The translations under genes were made by a program, and so were the position numbers. From CAYYFX01 sp964571855 (GTDB lineage Bacteria; ARS69), in the NCBI GenBank assembly GCA_964571855.1, contig CAZNDO010000007.1, forward strand, positions 62,001 through 126,000: DNA of 64,000 nucleotides. Direction: 5' to 3'. The notes under the pieces are model-generated. The model saw nothing but the letters and a program-made list of their open reading frames with translations. It was not told the origin of the DNA and made no database searches. This document shows positions 39,688 to 48,766 of this stretch, one piece after another (position 1 is the stretch's first letter; the number at the start of each line of letters is the position of its first letter).

Positions 39688-40515
39688 ATGCGCACCCTCC
39701 TGTCGTTCGTGAAGTTCGAGCACACGCTGTTCTCCCTGCCGCTGCTCGTGGCCGGCGCGGTGCTCGCCGCGCGGGGCCTGCCCGGCGCCGCGCCGCTCGC
39801 GTGGATCCTCGTGGCGGGCACGGGCGCGCGCACCGTCGCCATGGCGCTGAATCGCATCCTGGACCGGGCCATCGACGCGCGGAACCCGCGCACGGCGGCG
39901 CGCGAGTTGCCCGCGGGGCGCATGTCCACCGGCGCGGCGTGGGGCGTGGCGGCGGGCGGGCTGGCCCTGTTCTACGTGGCGGTGCTGAACCTGCCGCCGC
40001 TGTGCCTGAAGCTCTCGCCCGTCCCGCTCGCCATCTTCATCGTGTACCCGCTGCTGAAGCGCTTCACGCCGCTCGCGCATTTCGGGGTGGGGGCGGCGCT
40101 CGCGTTCGGGCCGATCGGGGCGTGGGTGGCGGTCACCGACCGCGCTCTGCCGGTGGGCGCCGTGCACTGGCTCGCGCTGTTCACGTGGCTGTGGGTGGCG
40201 GGCTTCGACGTGATCTACGCCACGCTCGACGAGGAGTTCGACCGCCGCGAGGGGCTGCATTCGTTGCCGGCGGCGCTCGGCCGCGCGCGCGCGCTGGCGG
40301 TCGCCGCGTGGATCCACGCGGGCGCGTTCGCGGCGCTCGCCGTGATGACCGCGCGGCACCTCCACGGGACCGCCGCGTGGGTACTGCTCGCCGCGGTCGG
40401 CGCGCTCCTGGCGTGGGAGCACCGCTCCGCGCACGCGGTGGACTTCGCGTTCTTCCGGATAAACCTCGTGGTGGGGTTCGTCGTGCTCGCGCTGGTGTGG
40501 ACCGGCGTGCGCTGA
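39688..40515 (+). CDS. mqnP: UbiA-family prenyltransferase, probable menaquinone step (MqnP-like)
   Basis: 275 residues with about eight membrane helices. The two aspartate-rich prenyl-diphosphate motifs are NRILDRAIDARNPRTAAREL and YATLDEEFDRREGLHSLP. UbiA enzymes attach the isoprenoid tail to an aromatic acid. UbiX, UbiD and MqnE/A/C genes lie within 8 kb, so a role in the futalosine menaquinone route on 1,4-dihydroxy-6-naphthoate is likely. The sequence alone does not exclude 4-hydroxybenzoate. The start is ATG 39688. Confidence 0.85.
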   Translation: MRTLLSFVKFEHTLFSLPLLVAGAVLAARGLPGAAPLAWILVAGTGARTVAMALNRILDRAIDARNPRTAARELPAGRMSTGAAWGVAAGGLALFYVAVLNLPPLCLKLSPVPLAIFIVYPLLKRFTPLAHFGVGAALAFGPIGAWVAVTDRALPVGAVHWLALFTWLWVAGFDVIYATLDEEFDRREGLHSLPAALGRARALAVAAWIHAGAFAALAVMTARHLHGTAAWVLLAAVGALLAWEHRSAHAVDFAFFRINLVVGFVVLALVWTGVR

Positions 40516-40527
40516 GGCGCGAAGGAA

Positions 40528-40556
40528 CGGGGGAGCGGCGCACGGCCGCTCCCCCG
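40528..40556. terminator. bidirectional hairpin between convergent genes
   Basis: cgggggagcggc (40528-40539) pairs perfectly over 12 bases with gccgctcccccg (40545-40556) around the loop gcacg. It sits between the ends of the prenyltransferase gene (plus) and the secreted cytochrome-like gene (minus). There is no T run, as often in GC-rich genomes. Confidence 0.6.
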
Positions 40557-40584
40557 CCACGTTCGAACCGGCGATGCGCGCGAT

Positions 40585-41079
40585 CTACCGGTAGCCGGCC
40601 TTCGTGCGCCCCCAGCTCGTGGGCTCCACCGCGATCTGCGGGAACTCCGGCGCGCCCAGCAGCACCCACTCGCGGATCACCGCGATCACCGCGGGATCCA
40701 GGGGACCGCCGATGAGCGGCATCTGCTGGCCCACGATCGACGGGCACGCTTCGATCTTGCAGACCAGGTAGCTGGCGTCGGGATTGAAGGGCTCGATCCG
40801 GTCCCAGCCGGCCAGCTCCAGGCTGGGCACGTTGACGATGCTGTCGTAGGCGTGGCCCTCGCGCAGGTCCATGCCCGCCTGCATGGCGTCGCCGTGGCAG
40901 AAGCTCAGCGCGCAGCTCGGCGTGAACACGTTGGCCTGGATGGCCTCGAAGGTCGCCGGGAAGGGCCCCCCGTCTCCCGCGATCGCGGCGCCGTCCCAGG
41001 CGCGGCCGGACGCGAAGCCGGATGCAGGCACGAGGAGCAGGGCGACCAGGGCGGAAAGACGAGTAACGGCAGGGCTCAT
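40585..41079 (-). CDS. secreted protein with cytochrome-c-like C-x4-CH motif
   Basis: 164 residues with a cleavable signal sequence (LSALVALLLVPASGFASG). The mature part begins like periplasmic c-type cytochrome domains of planctomycete style: IQANVFTPSCALSFCHGDA, with C-x4-CH instead of the usual C-x2-CH. A second cysteine pair CKIEACP and QQMPLIGGPLDPAVIAVIREWV follow, matching the late methionine and helix of such domains. Haem attachment is uncertain. ATG 41079 has gggagcgg upstream. Confidence 0.6.
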   Translation of the reverse strand: MSPAVTRLSALVALLLVPASGFASGRAWDGAAIAGDGGPFPATFEAIQANVFTPSCALSFCHGDAMQAGMDLREGHAYDSIVNVPSLELAGWDRIEPFNPDASYLVCKIEACPSIVGQQMPLIGGPLDPAVIAVIREWVLLGAPEFPQIAVEPTSWGRTKAGYR

Positions 41080-41253
41080 GAACCGCTCCCGGGAGCGAAG
41101 GGTGGACGGGGAGCCGGACTCTCCGGCGTGCGCTCCGGTCCGCAGGGACCGCAAGGCGTCCCCATGATAGCCGAGTCCGGCCCGGGATTTCCACGCTCCC
41201 GGCGTGCGGGCCGCGGGGGCGCCGCCGGTCCGGGGGCCCCCGGTCGGTCCGCG

Positions 41254-41283
41254 TTGACGCTCGCCGCGCCCCGCTGCTAGCGT
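41254..41283 (+). promoter_or_regulatory. candidate promoter of ubiX-ubiD
   Basis: TTGACG (41254-41259), 18 bases, TAGCGT (41278-41283), 25 bases before the GTG start of the UbiX-like gene. It lies in the 229-base divergent space after the secreted cytochrome-like gene. Nothing else recognisable is in that gap. Confidence 0.35.
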
Positions 41284-41308
41284 CCTGCGCCCCTTCGGGA
41301 GTGCCCGC

Positions 41309-41866
41309 GTGCGAACCGTCGTCGTGATCACCGGAGCCTCCGGTTCGGTGTTCGGCCTGGAGCTGCTTCGCCGCCTGCCGGGCGAAAAGCTGTCGATCCT
41401 GACCAAATGGGGAAAGGTCGTCCTCAAGGACGAGACCGGGGCCGGCCCGGCGGACGTGGCCGCGCTGTGCACCGCGGTGTACCCGGACGAGGACCTGTCC
41501 GCCCCGCTGTCGTCCGGTTCGAATCCCTTCGACGCCGTGGTCGTCCTGCCGGCCTCCGCCGGCTTCCTGGCCAAGGTGGCGGCCGGCATGGCGGACACGC
41601 TGGCCACGCGGGTGTGCCACATCGCCCTGAAGGAGCGGCGGCGGCTGGTGCTGTGCCTGCGGGAGAGCCCGCTCACCGGGATCGCGCTGGAGAACGCGCT
41701 GCGCGTGTCGCGCGAGGGCGGGATCATCATGCCAGTGTCGCCGTTCTTCTACCTCAAGCCGGATTCGATGGAGCGTCTCGTGGGGGACTTCGTGGACCGC
41801 GTGGTCCAGGCGGCCACCGGGCAGCCGCTCTCCGAGGGGTGGCGGCGCGGGGACCTGCCCTCGTGA
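41309..41866 (+). CDS. ubiX: UbiX-type flavin prenyltransferase
   Basis: 185 residues. UbiX makes prenylated FMN, the cofactor of UbiD decarboxylases. The flavin loop VVVITGASGSVFGLELL opens the protein, and VVVLPASAGFLAKVAAGMAD and LVLCLRESPLTGIALENAL are conserved family stretches. The end reads GGIIMPVSPFFYLKP. GTG 41309 begins the gene. Its stop overlaps the UbiD gene start as GTGA. Confidence 0.93.
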   Translation: MRTVVVITGASGSVFGLELLRRLPGEKLSILTKWGKVVLKDETGAGPADVAALCTAVYPDEDLSAPLSSGSNPFDAVVVLPASAGFLAKVAAGMADTLATRVCHIALKERRRLVLCLRESPLTGIALENALRVSREGGIIMPVSPFFYLKPDSMERLVGDFVDRVVQAATGQPLSEGWRRGDLPS

Positions 41867-43698
41867 CGCCGACGGACCTTCGCGGCTTCCTCCGCGCGTG
41901 CGACGCGCTCGGCGAGCTGAGGCGCGTGCGCGTCCCGGTGAGTCCGCGCCTCGAGATCACGGAGATCGCGACGCGCGTCGTGCGCGAGGGCGGGCCGGCG
42001 ATCCTCTTCGAGAACGTGGAGGGCGCGGACTTCCCGGTGGCGATCAACCTCTTCGGCACGCGGCGCCGCGTGGAGGCGGCCCTGGGCCGGCCCGCCGCCG
42101 AGATCGGCGAGGGCCTGTACCGGTTCGCCGAGGAGATGAAGGAGGCGCGGCTGTCCACGCTGTGGGCGCGCCGCGGCGACCTCCTCCGCCTGCGCGGCAT
42201 GAAGCCGGCCGTGCGGCGCGGCGGCCCGGTGCGCGAGGTGGCCGAGACGCCGCGGCTGGACCGCATGCCGGTGCTCACGTGCTGGCCGGACGACGGCGGG
42301 CCCTTCGTCACGTTCCCGCTCGTGCACACGCGCAGTCCCGTGGACGGCGCGCTGAACGTCGGGATCTACCGGATGCACGTGTTCTCGGCGAGCGAGACCG
42401 GCATGCACTGGCAGATCGCGAAGGGCGGCGGGTACCACTACGTGCAGGCGGAGGAGCGCGAGCGGGCGCTGCCGGTGGCGGTGGCGCTGGGCGGCGACCC
42501 CGTGCTGATGCTCGCCGCGATGATGCCGCTGCCCGAGGGGCTGTCGGAGTCCGCGTTCGCGGGGCTCCTGCGCGGGCGTCCGGTGGAGCTGTCGCAGGGC
42601 GCGACCGTGGACCTGCCGGTGCCGGCCGGTTGCGAGTTCGTGCTCGAGGGCACGGTGGCGCCGCACGAACGGCGCACCGAGGGTCCGTTCGGCGACCACT
42701 TCGGCCACTACTCCGCGGCGGCGCCGTTCCCCGTGTTCCGCGTGGGCAAGGTGTTCCGCCGCCGGGACGCCATCTACCCCGCCACCGTGGTGGGGAAGCC
42801 GCCGCAGGAGGACGGCGTGATGGGCAACACGGTGCAGGAGCTGCTGGGGCCGCTGATCCGCCTGCCGCATCCGGAGGTGCGCGACCTCTGGAGCTTCGAG
42901 GAAACGGGGTTCCATCACCTGCTCGTGGCGTCGGTGGAGGAGCGGTTCGCGAAGGAGGCGAAGCGCGCGGCGTTCGGGCTGCTGGGACAGGGACAGCTCG
43001 GGCTCACGAAGGTGCTGGTGACGGTGGCGCGGGACGTGGATTGCCGCGACCTCGACGCCGTGCTCGACGCGATCGCGCGGCACTTCGACCCGGCCGAGGA
43101 CTTCACCCTGCTGCCGCGCGTCCCCTTCGACACCCTGGACTTCACGAGCTACACGCTGAACGTGGGCAGCAAGATGATCCTGGACTGCACGCCGGCGCGG
43201 AAGGGCGCGGCGGACCGCGCGGGCGGGAACGACGGCCCCGTCTCGCGCGACGCGGACGGTCCCGGCGCGATGGGCTCGCTGCCGGATCTCACCACGGTGG
43301 ACCGGCGCATCGCGGCGCAGGCCCGGCTGGGGAACGCGATCCTCGCGATCACCGTGCGGGACGCCGCGGACGCGCGCGGCGCCCTCGAGGCGGCGCTGCG
43401 CGCGTTGCCGCACGCGGGCGGCGAGGGCACGGCGCCGCCGCCGAAGATCGTGGCCGCGGTGTCCCCGGACGTGCCGCTGCACGACCGGCGCCTGTTGATG
43501 TGGGGACTGTTCACGCGCTTCGATCCCGCGCGGGACGCCTTCTTCGAGCGCTCCGAACTGCGCGGCGCGTGGGCCGTGCACCGCGGGCGCATGGCCATCG
43601 ACGCCACGTTCAAGCCCGGGTATCCCGCGGCGCTGGAGATGGATCCGGAGATCGTGCGGCGCGTGGACCGGCGCTGGACGGAGTACGGTCTGGGGTAG
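41863..43698 (+). CDS. ubiD: UbiD-type decarboxylase, probable menaquinone step (MqnL-like)
   Basis: 611 residues of the prenyl-FMN-dependent UbiD family. Characteristic stretches are PAILFENVEG near the N terminus, VGIYRMHVFSASETGMHWQI, the acidic-catalytic EGPFGDHFGHYS, AIYPATVVGKPPQEDGVMG and FTLLPRVPFDTLDFTSY. It is longer than E. coli UbiD (about 500). The gene is translationally coupled to ubiX. With mqnEAC nearby it probably decarboxylates the naphthoate intermediate of futalosine-type menaquinone synthesis. Confidence 0.88.
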   Translation: MTPTDLRGFLRACDALGELRRVRVPVSPRLEITEIATRVVREGGPAILFENVEGADFPVAINLFGTRRRVEAALGRPAAEIGEGLYRFAEEMKEARLSTLWARRGDLLRLRGMKPAVRRGGPVREVAETPRLDRMPVLTCWPDDGGPFVTFPLVHTRSPVDGALNVGIYRMHVFSASETGMHWQIAKGGGYHYVQAEERERALPVAVALGGDPVLMLAAMMPLPEGLSESAFAGLLRGRPVELSQGATVDLPVPAGCEFVLEGTVAPHERRTEGPFGDHFGHYSAAAPFPVFRVGKVFRRRDAIYPATVVGKPPQEDGVMGNTVQELLGPLIRLPHPEVRDLWSFEETGFHHLLVASVEERFAKEAKRAAFGLLGQGQLGLTKVLVTVARDVDCRDLDAVLDAIARHFDPAEDFTLLPRVPFDTLDFTSYTLNVGSKMILDCTPARKGAADRAGGNDGPVSRDADGPGAMGSLPDLTTVDRRIAAQARLGNAILAITVRDAADARGALEAALRALPHAGGEGTAPPPKIVAAVSPDVPLHDRRLLMWGLFTRFDPARDAFFERSELRGAWAVHRGRMAIDATFKPGYPAALEMDPEIVRRVDRRWTEYGLG

Positions 43699-43700
43699 GT

Positions 43701-43720
43701 GCGGCGCGGCGTCGCGCCGC
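43701..43720. terminator. short hairpin between convergent genes
   Basis: gcggcgcg (43701-43708) pairs with cgcgccgc (43713-43720) around gcgt. It lies immediately after the UbiD stop and touches the stop codon of the convergent AsmA-like gene. Confidence 0.45.
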
Positions 43721-44454
43721 TACTTGCCGCCGCCGAGCAGGTTGCCTATCGCGTCCGCGGCCTTGTCGCCCAGGGACTCCCCGGCGGCGTGCTTCAGCCG
43801 GCCGGTCAGCTCCTCGGTGGCCGCCTTCTTCGTGACCTCGCGCACGAGGGTCTCCAGCGCCACCTTCGCGAGCCTTTCCGCGGGGATGCCGCCCGGGTCG
43901 CCGAGGCCGGCGAGCTCCACCGGCGGGAGCGTCCACTCGGACTGCTTGCCGCCGAGCGCGGTGGCATCCACCTGAACGGTCGCGTCCTCGAAGACGAGCC
44001 GCCGCACGACGAGGTCCGGTCCCGATGCGCCGGCGCTGGCCGGGGCGTAGGCCTGCAGGTGGTCGCGGATGCGCTGCAGGTTCGACACGCCGCGCGAGTC
44101 CAGCTGCAGGCGCACGGCGGGCGCGCGAACGCGGATCTCCTCCACGACGAGCGGCCCCTTGCCGAGGGCGGCGGTGTCGATGTCGAGGACGATCTCGCCC
44201 ATGCGCAGCGCATCGCCGGAGAAGCCGCCGGGATTCCCGATCACGAGGTCGCGGAACTCGCCCCGGCCCTCGCGGAGCTGCAGGCGCACGCGGCCCACGT
44301 CCACGGAAGTGCCCGTGACCTTCGGTCCCTCGCGCTCGATCGCCGCGCGGACCGCGGAGTCCAGGGACCGGAAGAGGACCAGCGCCGCGCCGCACGCGAT
44401 CACGAAGAGGATCGCGAGGACGACGGCGACCTTGGGAACGGGGCGACCGGCCAT
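43720..44454 (-). CDS. AsmA/DUF748-like membrane-anchored protein
   Basis: 244 residues. One N-terminal membrane helix (VAVVLAILFVIACGAALVLF) is followed by a periplasmic beta-rich domain with GEFRDLVIGNPGGFSGDALR and IVLDIDTAALGKGPLVVEEI, typical of the AsmA-like/DUF748 fold linked to outer-membrane lipid transport. It is much shorter than AsmA and has one module only. It stands alone on the minus strand between menaquinone genes. Confidence 0.7.
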   Translation of the reverse strand: MAGRPVPKVAVVLAILFVIACGAALVLFRSLDSAVRAAIEREGPKVTGTSVDVGRVRLQLREGRGEFRDLVIGNPGGFSGDALRMGEIVLDIDTAALGKGPLVVEEIRVRAPAVRLQLDSRGVSNLQRIRDHLQAYAPASAGASGPDLVVRRLVFEDATVQVDATALGGKQSEWTLPPVELAGLGDPGGIPAERLAKVALETLVREVTKKAATEELTGRLKHAAGESLGDKAADAIGNLLGGGK

Positions 44455-44572
44455 GGGCGGAGACTATCGCCCGCGGGGTGGCCGCGTCGAGGAAGTCCCG
44501 CGGCCCGGCGGGCTCGCGTCCCGGGCCCGCGGGCCGTTTGACCCGGCGGCCGCCTTCGTGTTTCCTCCCGCC

Positions 44573-45286
44573 ATGCATCGAACGCTTGCGGGCGCCGCCG
44601 CCCTCCCGATCCTGCTCGGCCTCGCCGTCGCGCCCGCCATGGCGGACCCGGACCCGCGCGCCGTGACCGTCGCCGAGCGCGTGCTGGAGGCCATGGGCGG
44701 TCGCGAGGCCTGGGACGCCACGCGCTTCCTGCAGTGGAACTTCTTCGGGCGCCGGACCCACGCGTGGGACCGCGCCACCGGGGATGTCCGCATCGAGGCG
44801 GGGGAGCGCGTGACGTTGCTGAACGTGCACACGCGCGAGGGGCGCGTGTTCGAGGCGGGCGCGGAGGTCACGGATCCCGCGGCGAGGGCGGAGGCGCTGG
44901 AGGCCGGCTACGCGCAGTGGATCAACGACTCGTACTGGCTCCTCATGCCGTACAAGATGCTGGATCCCGGAGTCCGCCTGGAGTACCGGGGCGAGGCCGC
45001 CCTTCCGGACGGGCGCCCGGCGGAGTTGCTCGGCATGACGTTCGACGCGGGCGTGGGTCTGACACCGCAGAACCGGTACGACGTGTGGGTGGCGAAGGAC
45101 ACCGGCCTCGTGGAGCAGTGGGCGTACTACGCGGACGCCACGGACGCGGAACCGCGCTTCACGCTGCCGTGGGCCGGCTGGAAGCCCTTCGGCGGGATCC
45201 TGCTGGCCACGGACCACGGCCGCGACGCGCCCTGGGACGTGGCGGTCCCGGACACCCTGCCGCGCGAGCTGTTCGAGCGGCCCTGA
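44573..45286 (+). CDS. secreted protein of unknown function
   Basis: 237 residues with a clear signal sequence (LAGAAALPILLGLAVAPAMA). The mature part starts VAERVLEAMGGREAWDATRF, a pattern seen in periplasmic outer-membrane-lipoprotein-sorting-like families. It is tryptophan-rich (DSYWLLMPYKML, then DVWVAKDTGLVEQWAYYAD). No catalytic motif is seen. It precedes mqnE by 96 bases, but a link to menaquinone is not evident. Confidence 0.65.
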   Translation: MHRTLAGAAALPILLGLAVAPAMADPDPRAVTVAERVLEAMGGREAWDATRFLQWNFFGRRTHAWDRATGDVRIEAGERVTLLNVHTREGRVFEAGAEVTDPAARAEALEAGYAQWINDSYWLLMPYKMLDPGVRLEYRGEAALPDGRPAELLGMTFDAGVGLTPQNRYDVWVAKDTGLVEQWAYYADATDAEPRFTLPWAGWKPFGGILLATDHGRDAPWDVAVPDTLPRELFERP

Positions 45287-45382
45287 CCGCCGGCCCGCCC
45301 GGGGGTCGCGGATACCGCGCGGGCCTTGAAAAAAGCGCCGCCCCCCCCGATGATGGCGGGCCCCGTCCGCTCCGGAGGATGC

Positions 45383-46510
45383 ATGTCCGCCCTTCCCGAC
45401 CTCGTCCGCGACCCCGCGCTGCGCGCCCTGGCCGGGCGCGTGGAGGCCGGCGAGCGGCTCGGATTCGAGGACGGGATGGCCTGCCTGCGGACCCGGGACC
45501 TCTTCGGGCTGGGGCGGCTCGCGGACGCGGTGAAGACCCGGAAGTCCGGGGATCGCGTCTTCTACGTGCTGAACCGGCAGCTCAACCCCACGAACCTCTG
45601 CGTGCTGACCTGCAAGTTCTGCGACTTCGCCGCGAACAAGGGCGACGCGCACGCCTACGAGATGTCCATGGACGAGATCCTCGCGCACGGCAGCGAGGAC
45701 ATCGACGAGATCCACATCGTGGGCGGGCTGCACCCGAAGTGGAAGTTCGACGACTACGTGGAGATCGTGCGGAAGCTGCACGAGCGCTGGCCGCGGCTGC
45801 CCATCAAGGCGTGGACCGCGGTGGAGATCGACTGGTTCACGCGCATCGCGAAGCTGGGCGTGGAGGAGGTGCTGGCCACGCTCAAGGACGCCGGCATGGT
45901 GGCCATGCCCGGCGGCGGGGCCGAGGTCTTCTCGGAGCGCGTGCGCCAGGAGCTGTACAGGTCCAAGATGGGGCACGAGCGGTGGTTCGAGATCCACCGC
46001 ATCGCGCACGGCATGGGGATCCGCTCGAACTGCACGCTCCTGTACGGCCACATCGAGACGCTCGAGGAGCGCGTGGACCACATGCTGCAGGTGCGCGAGT
46101 TGCAGGACGAGACCGGCGGCTTCTTCTCGTTCATCCCGCTGGAGTACCAGCTCGGGACCACGAAGCTGGTGGACCGGCCGCCGTCGGCGGACGACGGGCT
46201 GCGCACCATCGCCACGGCGCGGCTGCTCCTGGACAACTTCGACCACATCAAGGCGTACTGGGTGATGCTGGGCGAGGAGACGGCGTCGGTGGCGCTGAAC
46301 TTCGGCGCGGACGACCTCGACGGCACGATCGTCGAGGAGAAGATCGCGCACCTGGCGCTGGCGCCGAGCCCCGCGGGACTCACGCAGCACCGCATCCTCA
46401 AGCTGATCCGCGAGGCGGGGAAGGTCCCCGTCCGGAGGGACGCGCTCTACCATGTCCTCGAAGTCCACGACGAAGACCACGCTGGCGCTCATCCCGTACC
46501 TCAACTGTGA
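45383..46510 (+). CDS. mqnE: aminodeoxyfutalosine synthase
   Basis: 375-residue radical-SAM enzyme. It joins the enolpyruvyl benzoate made by MqnA with S-adenosylmethionine to form aminodeoxyfutalosine. The cluster cysteines are in NLCVLTCKFCDF (C73, C77, C80). HIVGGLHPKWKFDDYVEIVR and MPGGGAEVFSERVR are typical of MqnE. ATG 45383 has cggagg upstream. The last 59 bases overlap the mqnA gene in another frame. A run of eight C lies about 35 bases upstream. Confidence 0.92.
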   Translation: MSALPDLVRDPALRALAGRVEAGERLGFEDGMACLRTRDLFGLGRLADAVKTRKSGDRVFYVLNRQLNPTNLCVLTCKFCDFAANKGDAHAYEMSMDEILAHGSEDIDEIHIVGGLHPKWKFDDYVEIVRKLHERWPRLPIKAWTAVEIDWFTRIAKLGVEEVLATLKDAGMVAMPGGGAEVFSERVRQELYRSKMGHERWFEIHRIAHGMGIRSNCTLLYGHIETLEERVDHMLQVRELQDETGGFFSFIPLEYQLGTTKLVDRPPSADDGLRTIATARLLLDNFDHIKAYWVMLGEETASVALNFGADDLDGTIVEEKIAHLALAPSPAGLTQHRILKLIREAGKVPVRRDALYHVLEVHDEDHAGAHPVPQL

Positions 46511-47228
46511 GCCGTTCTACGGGGGGCTGGACGCGCTCGACCTCGACGTCGTGCGCGAGGTCCCGCGGGAGCTCGGGCGGCTGGCGGAGCGCGGCGTCCC
46601 CACTTGCGGGCCGATGGCCGTGGCGGACTGGTTCCGGCTGAAGGACCGATACGAGCCGCTCGCGGATTTCGGCATCTCCGCGGAGGGGGCGGTGCACTCG
46701 GTGCTCTTCTTCGCGAAGCACGAGATCCACCGGCTCGGCGGCGCGCGCGTGGGGCTGACCGCGGAGAGCAGCACGTCCGCGGCCATGATCCGGCTGCTGC
46801 TCTCGCGGAAGTACGGCCTGGACGGCGTGCGCTACGAGCGCGGCGAGCACGAGGACGACGCGGGGCGCCTCCTGATCGGGGACAAGGCGCTGGTGGCCGC
46901 ATCGGAGGGGCTGGACGACTTCCCCTTCGTGTACGACCTGGGCGAGGAGTGGTACGGCTGGCAGGGCCTGCCGTTCGTCTTCGCGCGGTGGACGGTGTCG
47001 AAGGACGTGCCGGCGGAGGATCGCGCGCGGATCGCGGCCGCGGTCGGCGCGTCGCTGGACGCGTGGGAGGACCGCGTGCCGGAGATCGCCGCGCGCCGCG
47101 GCGACGCGCTGGGATTGGACGAGGACGGGATCCGGGAGTACCTGTCCACCTTCCGCTACCGCCTGGGCCCGCTGGAGGTCCTGGGGGAGCAGACGTTCGA
47201 GAGCATGCTGACCGAGAGGGAGCCGTGA
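46452..47228 (+). CDS. mqnA: chorismate dehydratase
   Basis: 258 residues. MqnA turns chorismate into 3-[(1-carboxyvinyl)oxy]benzoate, the first step of the futalosine route. The protein has a periplasmic-binding-protein-like fold, with LIPYLNCEPFYGGL at the start, TCGPMAVADWFRL, GLTAESSTSAAMIRLLL and YDLGEEWYGWQGLPFVFARW. Its 5' end lies inside mqnE (59-base overlap). Its stop overlaps the mqnC start as GTGA. Confidence 0.92.
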   Translation: MSSKSTTKTTLALIPYLNCEPFYGGLDALDLDVVREVPRELGRLAERGVPTCGPMAVADWFRLKDRYEPLADFGISAEGAVHSVLFFAKHEIHRLGGARVGLTAESSTSAAMIRLLLSRKYGLDGVRYERGEHEDDAGRLLIGDKALVAASEGLDDFPFVYDLGEEWYGWQGLPFVFARWTVSKDVPAEDRARIAAAVGASLDAWEDRVPEIAARRGDALGLDEDGIREYLSTFRYRLGPLEVLGEQTFESMLTEREP

Positions 47229-48352
47229 GCACCGTCTTCGCGTGGCAGAACGTGCACAAGCCCTCCGGGGATCCGGTCCGCTTCGGCGAGATCGCGGGTC
47301 GCGTGCTGGCGGCGGAGCGGATCGACGACGAGGACGCGCTGTTCCTGCTGAGGGACGCGCGGCTGGCGGACCTGTGCGCGCTGGGCGACGAAATGCGCCG
47401 CCGGCGCGTGCCCGGGGACGCGGTGACGTTCGTCATCGACACGAACCCGAACTACACGAACGTGTGCACCACGGACTGCCTCTTCTGCGCGTTCTACCGC
47501 AAGCCGGGCGACGCCGAGGGCTACTGGCACACGGTGGACGAGATCGTGGAGATGGTGGGGCGCGCCGTGGCCCAGGGCGCCACGACCACCCTGCTGCAGG
47601 GCGGCCACAACCCGGCCATCCCGTTCTCGTACTACGTGGACGTGGTGCGCGCGCTCACGAAGGCCTTCCCGGGGCTGTGCGTGCACCTGTGGAGCCCGTC
47701 GGAGATCCGCACCATGGCGGAGATCTCCGGGCTGTCCCTGCACGAGGTGCTGCAGGAGCTGTGGAACGCCGGGCAGCGCACGATTCCCGGCGGCGGCGCC
47801 GAGATCCTGGTGGAGCGGGTGCGCAAGCGCATCAGCCCGAAGAAGGCCAGCGCCGAGGGGTGGCTGGAGGTCATGCGGATCGCGCACGGGATCGGGTTCC
47901 GCACGACGGCCACCATGATGTACGGCCACGCGGAGACGGACCCGGAGATCGTGGAGCACTTCCGGCGGATCCGGGAGCTGCAGGACGACACGGAGGGGTT
48001 CACCGCGTTCATCCCGTGGAGCTTCAAGCCGGGCAACACGCTGCTCGAGAAGAAGATCCCGGAGAGCCCGGGGCCGGTGAAGTACCTGCGGCTCATCGCG
48101 CTGGCGCGCATCTACCTGGACAACTTCGACCACATCCAGGCCAGCTGGTTCTCCGAGGGGAAGAAGACCGGGCAGATCGCGCTGCACGCGGGCGGCGACG
48201 ACTTCGGCGGCACGCTCATCGAGGAGAACGTGCTGCGCGAGGCGAACCACCACAACCGGACGACGACGGGGGAGTGCGTGGCGCTCATCAAGGACGCGGG
48301 GTTCCGCGCCGTGCAGCGCACCACCCTCTACGAACACGTCCGGGAGTGGTAG
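47225..48352 (+). CDS. mqnC: cyclic dehypoxanthinyl futalosine synthase
   Basis: 375-residue radical-SAM enzyme that cyclises dehypoxanthinyl futalosine. The cluster motif is NVCTTDCLFCAFYR (C81, C85, C88), followed by TTTLLQGGHNPAIPFSYYVD and RTIPGGGAEILVERVRKRIS, which distinguish MqnC from MqnE. GTG 47225 overlaps the mqnA stop. With mqnE and mqnA it forms a compact operon. MqnB and MqnD are not in the window. Confidence 0.93.
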   Translation: MSTVFAWQNVHKPSGDPVRFGEIAGRVLAAERIDDEDALFLLRDARLADLCALGDEMRRRRVPGDAVTFVIDTNPNYTNVCTTDCLFCAFYRKPGDAEGYWHTVDEIVEMVGRAVAQGATTTLLQGGHNPAIPFSYYVDVVRALTKAFPGLCVHLWSPSEIRTMAEISGLSLHEVLQELWNAGQRTIPGGGAEILVERVRKRISPKKASAEGWLEVMRIAHGIGFRTTATMMYGHAETDPEIVEHFRRIRELQDDTEGFTAFIPWSFKPGNTLLEKKIPESPGPVKYLRLIALARIYLDNFDHIQASWFSEGKKTGQIALHAGGDDFGGTLIEENVLREANHHNRTTTGECVALIKDAGFRAVQRTTLYEHVREW

Positions 48353-48356
48353 CGCC

Positions 48357-48761
48357 GTGTACCGCGACGAGCGCCACGTCTCGGAGCGCCGCAAGGGTTT
48401 CCTGATGTGGGGCGCGGTGTCCGGCGGGGTCGCGGTGGCCGCCGGCGCGTTCGGCGCGCACGCCCTCGCGGAGAAGCTGCCCGCGGACCGGCTGGCGGTG
48501 TTCGAGACCGCGGCCCGCTACCAGATGTACCACGCGCTCGCCCTGCTCGCGATCTCGTGCCGGCCGGCGTCGGTGCAGTCGCGGCGGCTCGCCGTGGCCG
48601 GCGTCCTCTTCGTGGCCGGCACCGTGCTCTTCTCCGGCTCCCTGTACGCGCTGGCGCTCACCGGCATCCGCTGGCTCGGGGCGGTCACTCCCGTCGGCGG
48701 CGTGAGCTGGCTGGCCGCGTGGGCGCTCCTGGTCGTGGCCGCGGCGCGCGGGGAGAGCTGA
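48357..48761 (+). CDS. DUF423 membrane protein
   Basis: 134 residues with four membrane segments. The start WGAVSGGVAVAAGAFGAHAL, then FETAARYQMYHALALLAIS, is the DUF423 signature, and ALTGIRWLGAVTPVGGVSWL closes it. The function of the family is unknown. GTG 48357 lies 4 bases after the mqnC stop. Confidence 0.9.
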   Translation: MYRDERHVSERRKGFLMWGAVSGGVAVAAGAFGAHALAEKLPADRLAVFETAARYQMYHALALLAISCRPASVQSRRLAVAGVLFVAGTVLFSGSLYALALTGIRWLGAVTPVGGVSWLAAWALLVVAAARGES

Positions 48762-48766
48762 CGGCG

